DNA of 64,000 nt from Cohnella rhizosphaerae (lineage in GTDB: Bacteria > Bacillota > Bacilli > Paenibacillales > Paenibacillaceae). This document shows positions 8,477 to 16,773 of the stretch, piece after piece. The notes beneath the pieces are model-generated. The model worked only from the letters and a program-made list of their open reading frames with translations. It had not been told where the DNA came from and did not search any database. Every line of letters begins with the position of its first letter. Positions within the stretch are counted from its first letter, which is position 1. The stretch is from assembly GCF_029525575.1 (NCBI RefSeq), contig NZ_JAPDIA010000008.1, forward strand, positions 1,736,001-1,800,000, in the 5' to 3' direction. The position numbers and the translations under genes were made by a program.

Positions 8477-9309
8477 GGCGCGGTTGGCGGGAGAAGCTCG
8501 CTCAGCCTGACAAACCGGACTGGCGCCTGGCGCAGGGCAGGAATGGCGGCCGCAAGCTGACCGGAAGTGATCAACCCCGGCGGGCCCACATGACCGATGA
8601 CGACCGTGCGGTCGTGCTTTTGCGCGCGCGACTTCAGCAGCAATAGTTGGCCTCCGACGTGCCTGTCCGTATAGACATCGTCTAGAAACAAATCATTTTG
8701 CAGCAGAGGCACGCCCATCTCGCGGGCCAGCTTCGGCACGACGGATTTGTAGGACGTACGGCTGTCCAGGAAAAACAAGCCGCGCTCCTTGCATACCTGC
8801 AGCACGATGCGCATGACGCGTTCGTCCGCCGTCGCGCGCGAGCCCATATGATTGTTCATGCCGACCGCATGCGGCACATCCGCGATCGCCGCCTCGGTAC
8901 GAAGACGAATCTCCTCGTCGGACAAGGCGGTCAAGATCGCCCGCGGACCCAGCCAGCTCGCTTTGCCCCTTACCGGCTCCATCGGCAAATGCACGATCAC
9001 CTCTTTTCCTGCCGCATGCGCCGCTTCGGCGTCCGCCTGCGAGGTCGGCAGGAACGGCATGACCGCCGCGGTGATCGGAATCGGCAATCGCAGCATTTCG
9101 GCCGTCCCCTTCATCCGGTTGCCGAAGTCGTCGATCACGACCGCGACCGTATGTTCCTTCGGCGCGTCCTGCCCGGCCGGCACGCCCGCGCTCGCCGACG
9201 ACGGCGCAGGCAACGCATTTAACGCCACAATGACCGCCGCGGCAACGGACGCCAGCCGAATGCCGCCCCTTTTCAGCAGGCGCTTTTTCCATCGCCATCC
9301 TTTTTTCAT
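8383..9309 (-). CDS. Divergent polysaccharide deacetylase family protein
   Basis: This is a 308-residue exported protein. The ATG at 9309 opens a basic N-terminus and a hydrophobic segment (residues 16-37). The core shows VAVVIDDFGNRMKGT, ITAAVMPFLPTS, VIVHLPMEPV, NNHMGSRATA and VIGHVGPPGL. This is the divergent polysaccharide deacetylase pattern (YibQ/DUF610, NodB-like fold), with Asp-Asp and His residues likely to bind metal. It probably acts on cell-wall or other extracytoplasmic glycans. Its unconserved tail after LSELLPP overlaps the end of the amidase gene; the two genes converge. Confidence 0.82.
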   Translation of the reverse strand: MKKGWRWKKRLLKRGGIRLASVAAAVIVALNALPAPSSASAGVPAGQDAPKEHTVAVVIDDFGNRMKGTAEMLRLPIPITAAVMPFLPTSQADAEAAHAAGKEVIVHLPMEPVRGKASWLGPRAILTALSDEEIRLRTEAAIADVPHAVGMNNHMGSRATADERVMRIVLQVCKERGLFFLDSRTSYKSVVPKLAREMGVPLLQNDLFLDDVYTDRHVGGQLLLLKSRAQKHDRTVVIGHVGPPGLITSGQLAAAIPALRQAPVRFVRLSELLPPTAPYPLPGAELPGSASKDSDPESKLREDSPTSR

Positions 9310-9394
9310 TTCGCATCCCCTGCCCTTCTTCGTTCCAATCGTTCGCTCGGCTGTCTCATTTTGCGTGGAAATTACAGCCATTATGCGCGAAGAG

Positions 9395-9425
9395 TTAAGA
9401 AAAGTCGGGCCGCATCCTTTATAAT
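9395..9425 (+). promoter_or_regulatory. Probable xpt promoter
   Basis: TATAAT (9420-9425) preceded at 19 bases by TTAAGA (9395-9400) lies just before the xpt Shine-Dalgarno site. The leader would be only about 25 bases, leaving no room for a purine riboswitch. Confidence 0.45.
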
Positions 9426-9457
9426 GGGGATCATCCGCACAAAAGGGGCTGCCAGTC

Positions 9458-10030
9458 ATCGAAAAGCTAAAAGCAAAAATCCGCACGGAAGGCCGCGTGC
9501 TCGGCCCCGACGTACTCAAGGTCGACGCCTTCCTGAATCACCAGGTCGATCCGGTCCTGATGGCCGATATCGGCGAGACGTTCGTCTCCTTGTTCAAAGA
9601 CGCCGGCGTCACCAAGGTGCTCACGCTCGAATCCTCCGGCATCGCGCCCGCGCTGATGACCGCTTTAGGTCTCCGGGTGCCGCTCGTCTTCGCCAAAAAA
9701 CGCAAATCGCTCACGCTCAAGGACGATCTGTGGACCGAACGATCCTTTTCCTTCACGAAGCAGGAAGAGAGCGAGGTGTCCGTCTCCAAGCAGTTTCTTT
9801 CTCCTGCGGACGTCGTGCTGATCGTCGACGACTTCCTCGCGAACGGACAAGCCGCCCAGGCGATGGCGGGCATCGTGCGCAAAGCCGGCGCTTCCGTGGC
9901 AGGCATCGGCATCGTCATCGAGAAGTCGTTTCAGCCGGGAAGAAGGCTGCTTACAGAAGCGGGGTACCGCGTCGAATCGCTGGCCCGCATCGCGCGACTG
10001 TCCGAAGATAGCATCGAATTCGAGGAATAA
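9458..10030 (+). CDS. xpt: Xanthine phosphoribosyltransferase
   Basis: This 190-residue purine salvage enzyme converts xanthine and PRPP to XMP. The PRPP loop is VLIVDDFLANGQAAQAM, and VLTLESSGIAPALMTALG, GIVIEKSFQPGR and GYRVESLARI are typical of Xpt. The conserved N-terminus (IEKLKAKIRTEGRVL) begins at an ATC codon exactly where Bacillus Xpt has its Met. An AAAAGGGG site lies 9 bases before it. The first conventional start (GTG, 9497) would remove 13 conserved residues. I therefore place the start at ATC 9458, with the alternative that this base is a sequence error. Confidence 0.88.
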   Translation: MEKLKAKIRTEGRVLGPDVLKVDAFLNHQVDPVLMADIGETFVSLFKDAGVTKVLTLESSGIAPALMTALGLRVPLVFAKKRKSLTLKDDLWTERSFSFTKQEESEVSVSKQFLSPADVVLIVDDFLANGQAAQAMAGIVRKAGASVAGIGIVIEKSFQPGRRLLTEAGYRVESLARIARLSEDSIEFEE

Positions 10031-10113
10031 ATCGCCCGCTAGGCGGATGAACAGTCCAACAGGGCGTCCGACCCGTATACTGTACGACATCCCAAGCGAA
10101 GGAGTTGGCAGAT

Positions 10114-10356
10114 ATGTCGGATTGCCCAAAATGCGTTAGCAAGACCGTATACGATCCGCCGCAAACGGTATACGAGGACTACTACCATCCCCAGCACGTC
10201 GAGGTCGTGCAGACCGTCGAGGTCGTCCGGCGCCACCACTGCGTGCCCGTCTACCATCATGTCACCGTATGCACGACGAAGGACGTATACTCCGACGACT
10301 TCGAAGGCGGCTACCGCGGCGCAGCCCGCTCCGCCGGCGCCCAGCGCCGCCGCTGA
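10114..10356 (+). CDS. Small Tyr/His/Cys-rich protein, CotD-like
   Basis: This 80-residue protein has two cysteines near the start (CPKC) and repeated aromatic, His and Val residues (YEDYYHPQHVEVVQTVEVV, VYHHVTVC). This composition is like spore coat CotD-type proteins. AAGGAG lies 9 bases before the ATG. A sequence TATACTGTA at 10076, with AAC 15 bases upstream, loosely fits a sigma-K promoter and would support late mother-cell expression, but this is weak. The function is inferred from composition only. Confidence 0.5.
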   Translation: MSDCPKCVSKTVYDPPQTVYEDYYHPQHVEVVQTVEVVRRHHCVPVYHHVTVCTTKDVYSDDFEGGYRGAARSAGAQRRR

Positions 10357-10365
10357 TCCGGAACG

Positions 10366-10413
10366 CAAAAAAGAGGGGCGAAGCAGCGTGATCTGCTTCG
10401 TCCCTCTTTTTTT
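10366..10413 (+). terminator. Intrinsic terminator after the CotD-like gene
   Basis: A long stem (AAAGAGGG and CGAAGCAG pairing with CTGCTTCG and CCCTCTTT, small loop) is followed by seven T. The flanking A and T runs let it act on both strands. Confidence 0.85.
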
Positions 10414-10509
10414 GTCGTGCGCAGAACGGAATTATGCGGAAAATCCGTGTAACTGCTGCCGAACGCGACATCGTCCCTGCAGCCCCATTCACACTTGTTC
10501 GCGAACCTG

Positions 10510-10610
10510 TAGAGTAACATTTTGCTTTTATAGCACCGCGCAGACCGTATATCAAACCTAGCTATAGAGTAACTTTTGCCTTTACTAAAGCAAGCCCAGC
10601 TACGGTCGGA
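10510..10610 (+). repeat. Two diverged copies of a 53-bp intergenic repeat
   Basis: TAGAGTAAC followed by TTTTGC and TTTA appears at about 10512 and again at about 10565. Nothing else was seen in the non-coding stretch 10414-10633. Confidence 0.4.
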
Positions 10611-10633
10611 AAAGCGGCAACAAAGCAGCGGCG

Positions 10634-10984
10634 TCAAAGATGGGCCAAAATGTTCACGAGTTTGCCGAACGGATCCCGCACGTAGAAGCGCCGTACGCCC
10701 CAAGGCTCGTCCGCCGGCCCGTATTCGACGGAAAATCCGGCCTGCCGCATACGCGCGAGCGCCTCGTCGATATCGTCGACTTCAATGGACAAGTCCGGCA
10801 CGGGCGTGCCGGAGCCCCCCTCCGTCGCGATGCCGATCTGCGTCCGCATGTCTGCATCCGTCCCGTACGTGGCGATCCAGCCGTGATCCATCAGAACGTC
10901 GAGGCCAAGCACTTCTCCATAAAATCGCTTGGCCGCCGACAGATCGGCCGCAGCCACGTTCGCTACGATTCGTTTGACCTTCAT
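10634..10984 (-). CDS. VOC (glyoxalase/dioxygenase-like) protein
   Basis: This 116-residue single-module vicinal-oxygen-chelate protein starts MKVKRIVANVAAADLSAAKR. It has the usual betaalphabetabetabeta pattern (FYGEVLGLDVLMDHGW, LSIEVDDIDEALARMRQAG, RRFYVRDPFGKLVNIL). Its ATG overlaps the stop of the upstream esterase (ATGA), so it is translated as part of the mhq-like operon. Substrate unknown; a role in handling quinone or electrophile conjugates is an inference from the neighbours. Confidence 0.75.
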   Translation of the reverse strand: MKVKRIVANVAAADLSAAKRFYGEVLGLDVLMDHGWIATYGTDADMRTQIGIATEGGSGTPVPDLSIEVDDIDEALARMRQAGFSVEYGPADEPWGVRRFYVRDPFGKLVNILAHL

Positions 10985-11595
10985 CGTCCGCTTCCGCGCA
11001 GCCATGCCGCGGCCGCTTCGACCTCGGTTCTCGACAGCTGATGCCCGCCGTTCTCCCAGTGCGTCTCGACCGCAGCGCCGGCGGCGCCCAGCGCAGCCGC
11101 CAGCTCCTCGCTCTCGGCCATCGTGCAGAGCGGATCGTTGCGGCCCGCCGCGATGAATACGGGCACGCCGGACAGATCGGGCAGCGCCACCCCTCTGCGC
11201 GGCACCATCGGATGGAACAGCACGGCCCCTTTGAGCGCATCCTGGTGGTGATACAGCAGGCTGGCCGCGATATTGGCGCCGTTCGAATAGCCGACGCCCA
11301 CGACGTTGCGCCTGTCGAAGCCGTACTTGTCCGCGCACTCGTCGACAAAGGCATTCAATTCGGCCGTCCGCACGATCAGGTCCGCTTCGTCGAACACGCC
11401 TTCGGCGATTCTCCTGAAGAAGCGGGCCATGCCTCGCTCGGATACGTTGCCTCTGACGCCAAGCAGCGCGGCTTCGGGGTTCAGCATGCGGCCGACGCCG
11501 AGCAGGTCGCGCTCCGAGCCGCCGGTACCGTGGAGCAGCAGCAGCGTCGGCGCGTTCGGGCTCTTGCCGGGTTCGTAAATATGGATCATGGACAT
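10981..11595 (-). CDS. mhqD: MhqD-like carboxylesterase/phospholipase
   Basis: This 204-residue alpha/beta hydrolase starts at ATG 11595 after GGAGGAG. The oxyanion region is LLLLHGTGGSERD, the nucleophile is the Ser of GYSNG, and the acid and base are in AAGRNDPLC and GGHQLS. The size and sequence pattern fit MhqD/YodD, which in Bacillus is induced by quinones and catechols under MhqR. It follows the ring-cleaving dioxygenase by 38 bases and is coupled by ATGA to the VOC gene. Confidence 0.78.
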   Translation of the reverse strand: MSMIHIYEPGKSPNAPTLLLLHGTGGSERDLLGVGRMLNPEAALLGVRGNVSERGMARFFRRIAEGVFDEADLIVRTAELNAFVDECADKYGFDRRNVVGVGYSNGANIAASLLYHHQDALKGAVLFHPMVPRRGVALPDLSGVPVFIAAGRNDPLCTMAESEELAAALGAAGAAVETHWENGGHQLSRTEVEAAAAWLRGSGR

Positions 11596-11633
11596 CGATA
11601 TCTCCTCCAATTCGGTATTTGAGCTCAACGCGG

Positions 11634-12610
11634 TCAGATCGGCTTCAGGTCCGCCTCGATCCGCTCGCGATGCGGTTCCAGAAACGGCGGCAGCGCGAGC
11701 CGCTCGCCAAGCCGGTCCAGCGGCTCGTCGGTGTCGAAGCCCGGACCGTCCGTCGCCAATTCGAACAGAATTCCGTTCGGTTCCCTGAAGTATAGCGATT
11801 TGAAATAGAAGCGGTCGACAAAACCCGAGTTGACGAGACCGGCCGACGAGATCTTCCCGATCCACGCGCGCAGCTCCGCCTCGTCCTCCACGCGAAAGGC
11901 TACGTGATGCACCGCGCCGATGCCCTGGCGTTCCTGCTTCAGATCGTCGCGTTCCTCCAGATGGATCTCCGAGCCGCTGCCGCCCTCCCCTGTCTCGAAT
12001 ACGGCGATGTCGGGCTGGCCGGCGACGGGGGGACGCGTATTGCCCGATCCTTCTGTAGCCCATCAGCTCCGTCAACACCCGCTCGGTCGGCGCCGAGCGG
12101 AGGACCGTGAGCTGAACCGGACCGAGTCCGACGATGCCGAATTCGGCAGGCACCTCGCTCTTGCTCCAAGGCTTGCCGCCGGCGACGCCCGTGTCCCGCT
12201 CGTCGGAAACGAGGATCAGTCGCTGGCCTTCAGGGTCGCGGAATGCCAGGGTCAGCCGCCCGCCGCGGCTTTCGATCCCGTCGTGATCGACCTCGAACTG
12301 TACGAAGCGATGCTGCCAATACGTCAGCGCCTCGTCGCTCGGCACGCGCAGCGAGACCGCAGAGATGCTGCTGGTGCCCGGCCGGCTTCGCCACGCTGTC
12401 GGAAATTCGAAAAACGTCAGCTCAGTGCCCGGGTTCCCCCCGCTCGTCCCCGTAGAACAAATGATAAACGGACGTATCGTCCTGGTTCACCGTCTTTTTG
12501 ACCAGCCGCATCCCGAGCGTCTTCGTATAAAAGTCGACGTTGCCCACGGCCGTGCCCGTGATCGCCGATACGTGATGAATGCCTTTAAGCTTGAGCGTCA
12601 TCTTCATCAA
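11634..12610 (-). CDS. mhqO: MhqO-like ring-cleaving dioxygenase (two frameshifts)
   Basis: This double-VOC protein of about 320 residues probably opens hydroquinone or catechol rings with Fe(II). The first module (LKGIHHVSAITGTAVGNVDF, GMRLVKKTVNQDD) contains the metal His in IHHVS. The second contains MHHVAFRVEDEAELRAW and FREPNGILFELATDGPGF. The frame is lost at C6 (12436-12441) and at G6 (12027-12032), each repaired by removing one base. It sits between the MarR regulator and the MhqD-like esterase, matching the Bacillus MhqR regulon. Confidence 0.8.
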
Positions 12611-12704
12611 CCCCTTTTAATTCATTCAGTTCGGAAGCAGTCTCATCCCTTGGACGCAGACAAACCGGTTAGCGCCAAGCCCTCTTGCCGATAGCCGAGC
12701 GCCG

Positions 12705-13151
12705 CTAGTCCGCCCCGCCTTTGCCGATCAGCTTCAGCAGCCGAATCGCTTCCTGCTGTTCTTCGCCGCTCAGGACGTCCATCATGCCCTGAATTTTGCT
12801 CGCGTGCTTGGGAAAAATATCGTCGAACAGCGCCGTCCCTTTTTCCGTCAGCTCCGCGAACACCACCCGGCGGTCCTCCCGGCTGAGCACCCGGCGAATC
12901 AGCTCCTTGTCCTCCAGCTTGTCGATGTTGTAGGTCATCGTGCCGCTTGTCAGCAGCATCTTGCCCGCGATCTGCTGAATCGGCGTCCTTCCTTTGGCGT
13001 AAAGCACCTCCATGATGCCGAACTCGGAGGGGCTGAGCCCTTGCTCGCGCATATCCCGCACCGCCCGGTCCATCAGGCTCCGATAGGCCTTCGACAGCAC
13101 GACGAACAGCTTCAACGATATATTTTGATCCGAGGCGTTGAGGTCCGACAT
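12705..13151 (-). CDS. mhqR: MarR family regulator, MhqR-like
   Basis: This 148-residue winged-helix protein starts MSDLNASDQNISLKLFVV. The helix-turn-helix is IQQIAGKMLLTSGTMTYNID, and the wing contains LSREDRRVVFAELT. It is the first gene of the mhq-like operon. An inverted repeat in its own promoter suggests autoregulation, with release of repression by quinone-like electrophiles as known for MhqR. The assignment to MhqR rather than another MarR protein rests on the operator and the neighbouring genes. Confidence 0.75.
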   Translation of the reverse strand: MSDLNASDQNISLKLFVVLSKAYRSLMDRAVRDMREQGLSPSEFGIMEVLYAKGRTPIQQIAGKMLLTSGTMTYNIDKLEDKELIRRVLSREDRRVVFAELTEKGTALFDDIFPKHASKIQGMMDVLSGEEQQEAIRLLKLIGKGGAD

Positions 13152-13188
13152 TCTCGATCACTCCGATTCCCTTTATCTCAATATCATT

Positions 13189-13206
13189 TATCTTAAATTA
13201 AAGATA
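13189..13206 (-). promoter_or_regulatory. MhqR/MarR-type operator over the -10 box
   Basis: TATCTTAAATTAAAGATA is an inverted repeat with arms TATCTT/AAGATA. It resembles the Bacillus MhqR box (TATCTcgAATTcgAGATA). On the minus strand it covers the -10 element (TATCTT, 13206-13201) of a promoter whose TTGACA is at 13229-13224 with a 17-base spacer. Confidence 0.7.
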
Positions 13207-13419
13207 TCATGGCGAACGAACATTGTCAACCTCTCGCAGCGCTTCCACAAAAGCGGCATACATTGATTCAGACAAGCATATCTGGTAGTATATAAAAGAA
13301 TAAATACCGCCGAAAATCGAATAACCCCTTCCCGTTCGGGAAGAGGCGAAGGCCGCATCAAGCGCCAACTTGACGACCTCGGTATTCGAAGCTCGGCCCG
13401 AGAGAGCGAGGTGAACAAC

Positions 13420-13572
13420 ATGGCAAAGGACGTTCGCTGCGAAGTCAATTCCTGCCGCTTCTGGGCGGAAGAAAATCATTGCAAAGCAGAAAGCATCTTC
13501 GTCACGATGCACAGCCGCAAGGAGCCTTCCAAGTCCGAAGAGACGGACTGCGGGACATTCGAAGTAAAATAA
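13420..13572 (+). CDS. DUF1540 domain protein
   Basis: This 50-residue protein starts MAKDVRCEVNSCRFWAEENH, with cysteines at about 7, 12, 21 and 44. This is the DUF1540 pattern, a probable small zinc-binding protein common in spore formers. A GAGGTG site precedes the ATG and a terminator follows directly. It is divergent from the MarR gene. Function unknown. Confidence 0.8.
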   Translation: MAKDVRCEVNSCRFWAEENHCKAESIFVTMHSRKEPSKSEETDCGTFEVK

Positions 13573-13592
13573 ACCGATCATTGCCTTTTGAG

Positions 13593-13626
13593 GAGAAGGA
13601 ACTTCACCGGTTCCTTCTTTTCTTTT
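13593..13626 (+). terminator. Intrinsic terminator after the DUF1540 gene
   Basis: The stem GAAGGAAC/GTTCCTTC with an 8-base loop is followed by a T-rich tract. Confidence 0.75.
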
Positions 13627-13686
13627 TGAATTATAACAGGGCTGATAATGATTATCAAGCTTAATTATCATTGCCGGTCGAATCGC

Positions 13687-14493
13687 TCACAGCATCTCCA
13701 GAATAAGCCCTGCCGTCTCTTCGATCGCCCGCTCCGTCACGTCGATGACCGGGCACTGCAGCCGGTCCATGATCCTTCCCGCGAATTCGATCTCCTGCCG
13801 AATACGGTCCGGAGACGCATAATGGGCCTGGCTGGGCAGACCGAGCGCCTTGAGCCGTTCCGATCGGATGCGCGTGAGCCGCTCGGGATCCATCGTCAAT
13901 CCGATCAGGAGCCGATCCTTCCCTTTCATGAACAGCTCCTCCGGCGGCTTGACTTCGATCGTGAGCGGATAGTTGGCCGTTCGGATGCCTTTGTGCGCCA
14001 GATAAATGCTAAGCGGCGTCTTCGACGTACGCGATACGCCCACGAGCACCACTTGCGCCTTGAGCAGGCCGCGGGGATCCTTGCCGTCGTCGTATTTGAC
14101 GGCGAATTCGATCGCTTCGATCTTGCGAAAATAGGATTCGTCCATCTCGTGCAGCAAGCCGGGCTGATACTTCGGCGCGTCGTTAAACGTGTCGATAAAC
14201 GCCTGCATCATGGGACCCATCACGTCGACGGCGCGGACGCCGAGCCTGAGCGCCTCCTCGCGCATCGTGTCGCGGAGTTCGGGCTGAACGAGCGTATAGG
14301 CGATGAGCACGCGACCGCCGACCGCTTCCTTTAATATGGCCTTCACTTCGTCCTCGGTCTTGATATGTCCAAAGCGCCGAATGACCGCCTTATCCGTCGC
14401 GAATTGGCGGAGCGTCGCCCGCGCCACCGCTTCGGCCGTATCCCCGAGTGCATCCGAGCACACGAATATCGTATGCTCCGCATGGTCAGACAT
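13687..14493 (-). CDS. yqfL: Pyruvate phosphate dikinase regulatory kinase/phosphorylase
   Basis: This 268-residue DUF299 protein adds and removes phosphate on PPDK or PEP synthase, and is a partner of gluconeogenic control. The P-loop is VGVSRTSKTPLSIYLA. Other typical segments are FVCSDALGDTAEAVARA and YPLTIEVKPPEELF. It starts at ATG 14493, 24 bases after ccpN; the ccpN-yqfL pair is conserved in Bacillus. Confidence 0.92.
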   Translation of the reverse strand: MSDHAEHTIFVCSDALGDTAEAVARATLRQFATDKAVIRRFGHIKTEDEVKAILKEAVGGRVLIAYTLVQPELRDTMREEALRLGVRAVDVMGPMMQAFIDTFNDAPKYQPGLLHEMDESYFRKIEAIEFAVKYDDGKDPRGLLKAQVVLVGVSRTSKTPLSIYLAHKGIRTANYPLTIEVKPPEELFMKGKDRLLIGLTMDPERLTRIRSERLKALGLPSQAHYASPDRIRQEIEFAGRIMDRLQCPVIDVTERAIEETAGLILEML

Positions 14494-14517
14494 TTCGTCT
14501 CCTCCATCCTAGCCTTC

Positions 14518-15168
14518 TTATGTAATCTCCGTCAGATCGACCAGCGCTTGCGTCATCGTCGTCTTGGACACCCTGCCCACCACCTCGAGAGGCGACCGCC
14601 GGCCGGAGCCGCCGCCGCCGCCGGCCGGCCGCACCACCGGCATTCCGCCGATCTGGTGATGCAGCAGCTTCTTCGCGGCGTCCCAAAGCGTGTCCTCGGG
14701 CGTCACCGTGACGATCCTCGGGAAGCGGGTCATGACCATGCTCACAGGGATCGAGGCCGCACTCGGATTGCCCAGCGTCACCTTGAGCAGATCCTTGATG
14801 GTGACAAGCCCGGCGAGATAGCCTTCGCCGTCCGTCACCGACAGAATGCCGGTATTTTCTACGAACAGCGAGATGACCGCATCGTTCACGCTGGCCGTCT
14901 CCTGAATGACGACGGGCCTGCTCATCATATCCTTCACCTTCAGCGCGACAAGCCGGTCCCTGGCCCGTCCGTCGGGCGACAGCTGGCGTCCGGGAAAATA
15001 GCCGACCTTCGGCTTGGCGTCGATCAGCCCGAGCATGACCAGCACGGATAAGTCCGACCGGATGGTCGGACGGCTGATACCGAGCGATTCGGCGATCTGA
15101 TCTCCCGTGATCGGAGCATGGCTCCGCACGCGCTCGACGATGGCAAGCTGTCTTGGCGTCAGTTCGAT
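14518..15168 (-). CDS. ccpN: CcpN-like repressor of gluconeogenic genes
   Basis: This protein of about 216 residues has an N-terminal winged helix (ITGDQIAESLGISRPTIRSD, MLGLIDAKPKVGYFPG) and two CBS domains (VKDMMSRPVVIQE, VVGRVSKTTMTQAL). CcpN represses gapB and pckA under glycolytic conditions. Family alignment requires IELTPRQLAIVERV upstream of the first GTG (15129). No ATG, GTG or TTG precedes that stretch. The likely initiator is an ATC at 15168, 5 bases after GGAGGGAG. A GC-rich insertion (GGGGGSG) lies in the second CBS domain. Confidence 0.88.
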   Translation of the reverse strand: MELTPRQLAIVERVRSHAPITGDQIAESLGISRPTIRSDLSVLVMLGLIDAKPKVGYFPGRQLSPDGRARDRLVALKVKDMMSRPVVIQETASVNDAVISLFVENTGILSVTDGEGYLAGLVTIKDLLKVTLGNPSAASIPVSMVMTRFPRIVTVTPEDTLWDAAKKLLHHQIGGMPVVRPAGGGGGSGRRSPLEVVGRVSKTTMTQALVDLTEIT

Positions 15169-15220
15169 TGGTGCTCCCTCCCGGCTGTCCGAACTATTCC
15201 GATCGCTTCTCGATTGGTCT

Positions 15221-15247
15221 CGGCCCTGCCGGCTTCCGTCAGGGCCG
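15221..15247 (-). other. GC-rich hairpin between glpX and ccpN
   Basis: CGGCCCTG pairs with CAGGGCCG around an 11-base loop. There is no T tract, so this may be a weak or factor-dependent terminator, or an mRNA-stabilising hairpin. Confidence 0.4.
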
Positions 15248-15284
15248 AATATGGAGCGAAGCTATGAATAGTGTACAGGATTGA

Positions 15285-16302
15285 TTAATAAGCCGCAATA
15301 TTGGGCGAAGTCGTCGCCGTCGCGGTACGCGAGGCCAAGTCGAGCAGGAGCGGCTTGCTCGGCAGATGATGGAGCGAGCGGATATGCCGGATCGTCCGCG
15401 TCTTCGCCCGCATGACGATCGAATGCGTCTCCGCCCGGTCGCCGGGCAAGTACCGCACGCCGCCCATGAATTCGCCCGGCGTGACGCCGGTCGCGGCGAA
15501 GATGACGTCCCCGGTGCCGACCATATCGTCCATCGTCAACACCTTCTCCGGGTCGGCCAGCCCCATCTCGAGGCAGCGTTCGTACTCGCGCCGGTCCGCC
15601 GGCATGAGACGGCCCTGAATCTCGCCGCCCAGGCAGCGCAGCGCGGCTGCGGCCAGCACGCCCTCGGGCGCGCCGCCTGATCCGACGTACAGGTCGATGC
15701 CGGCTTCGGGAAAAGAAGGCGCCAAAGCGCCGGCGACATCACCGTCGGAGAGAAACTTGATACGTACGCCGACGTCGCGCAGCGTCCGTACGATATGCGC
15801 GTGCCGATCCCGGTCCAGCAGCATGACCGTCAACTCCCGCACGGGCTTGCCGAGCTGCTCCGCCGCCGTCTGGAGCGTCTTCTCCAGCGGATCGGACAGG
15901 CTGACCTTGCCCGCGAGTTCGGGCCCCACGGCCAGCTTCTCCATATACATATCGGGCGCGTGCAGCAGACTCCCTTTGCCGGCCACGGCGATGACCGACA
16001 TCGCGTTGTTCAGCCCGCGGGCGACGATCTCGGTGCCCTCAAGCGGGTCGACCGCGACGTCGACCTCGGGCCCCTGCGCGCTGCCGACAGCTTCGCCGAT
16101 ATACAGCATCGGCGCCTCGTCCATCTCTCCTTCGCCGATCACGACCGTCCCCCCTTACCGATACCGAGTCGAACATCGCGCGCATGGCCGAAGTGGCCGC
16201 GCCGTCGGCATGATGCTTGTCCCCTCTGCCCATCCATGGCGCGGACGCCAGCGCGGCCAGCTCCGTTACCCGTACGATCTCAAGCGCCAGCTCTCTCTCC
16301 AT
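15285..16302 (-). CDS. glpX: Class II fructose-1,6-bisphosphatase (frameshifted)
   Basis: GlpX converts fructose-1,6-bisphosphate to fructose-6-phosphate, a gluconeogenic step that fits the CcpN/YqfL neighbours. The ATG at 16302 opens MERELALEIVRVTELAALAS and MGRGDKHHADGAA. After a C6 run (16149-16154) the frame shifts by one base into VIGEGEMDEAPMLYIGE, VDPLEGT (metal-binding acids), GGAPEGVLAAAALRCLGG and GTGDVIFAATGVT. The restored protein is about 338 residues, normal for GlpX. Confidence 0.9.
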
Positions 16303-16433
16303 GTCTCCAGCCTCCGAATTATAAATAGTGTGTATTTTTTATATATAATACACCCTAATAAATAAATAGTGCAACATAAATGATGCTGGCCTATTGTTCG
16401 CGCGCGTAAGCGGCATGGAGACGGACTGAGTGT

Positions 16434-16640
16434 CCCTTATTTCATTTCCTATCGCGCTTTGCGACCCGCATGCGGACCCAGGAACCCCTATTGCGGGATT
16501 GGAGACCTTTTTAGCCTGAATCCGGGCGAATAACGACTTTCCAGTCCGTAAAGAACGCGATTGCAAAGTTTCTTGCGAAATAGCGTCATCTGAGTCCATC
16601 TGAGTCCGGTATCTTCGCTCGGTTTGCCTTCCGTTATTCC
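16434..16640 (+). repeat. Interspersed 207-bp element, copy 1
   Basis: This block matches 45565-45773 over its whole length at roughly 80 percent. Shared landmarks are ATCGCGCTTTGCG, GCGGGATTGGAGACC, AATAACG, GAAATAGCGTCATCTGAG and a direct repeat of ATCTGAGTCC. No open reading frame is shared by both copies. The copy lies 133 bases before the 51-bp tandem array. The stretch 16303-16433 holds only AT-rich sequence and presumably the glpX promoter. Confidence 0.75.
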
Positions 16641-16773
16641 CGCAGTTCTCATTTGCAGCGGTGCCTGGCGAGACGAGGGGCTGTGCAGCGTTGCTGGTCG
16701 GGACTGCGGCGTATTCCAAGCTGAAGAGCGCCGAAAGGCTTTATATGTCGATTTTATAGCTTGCTGAATCGTG

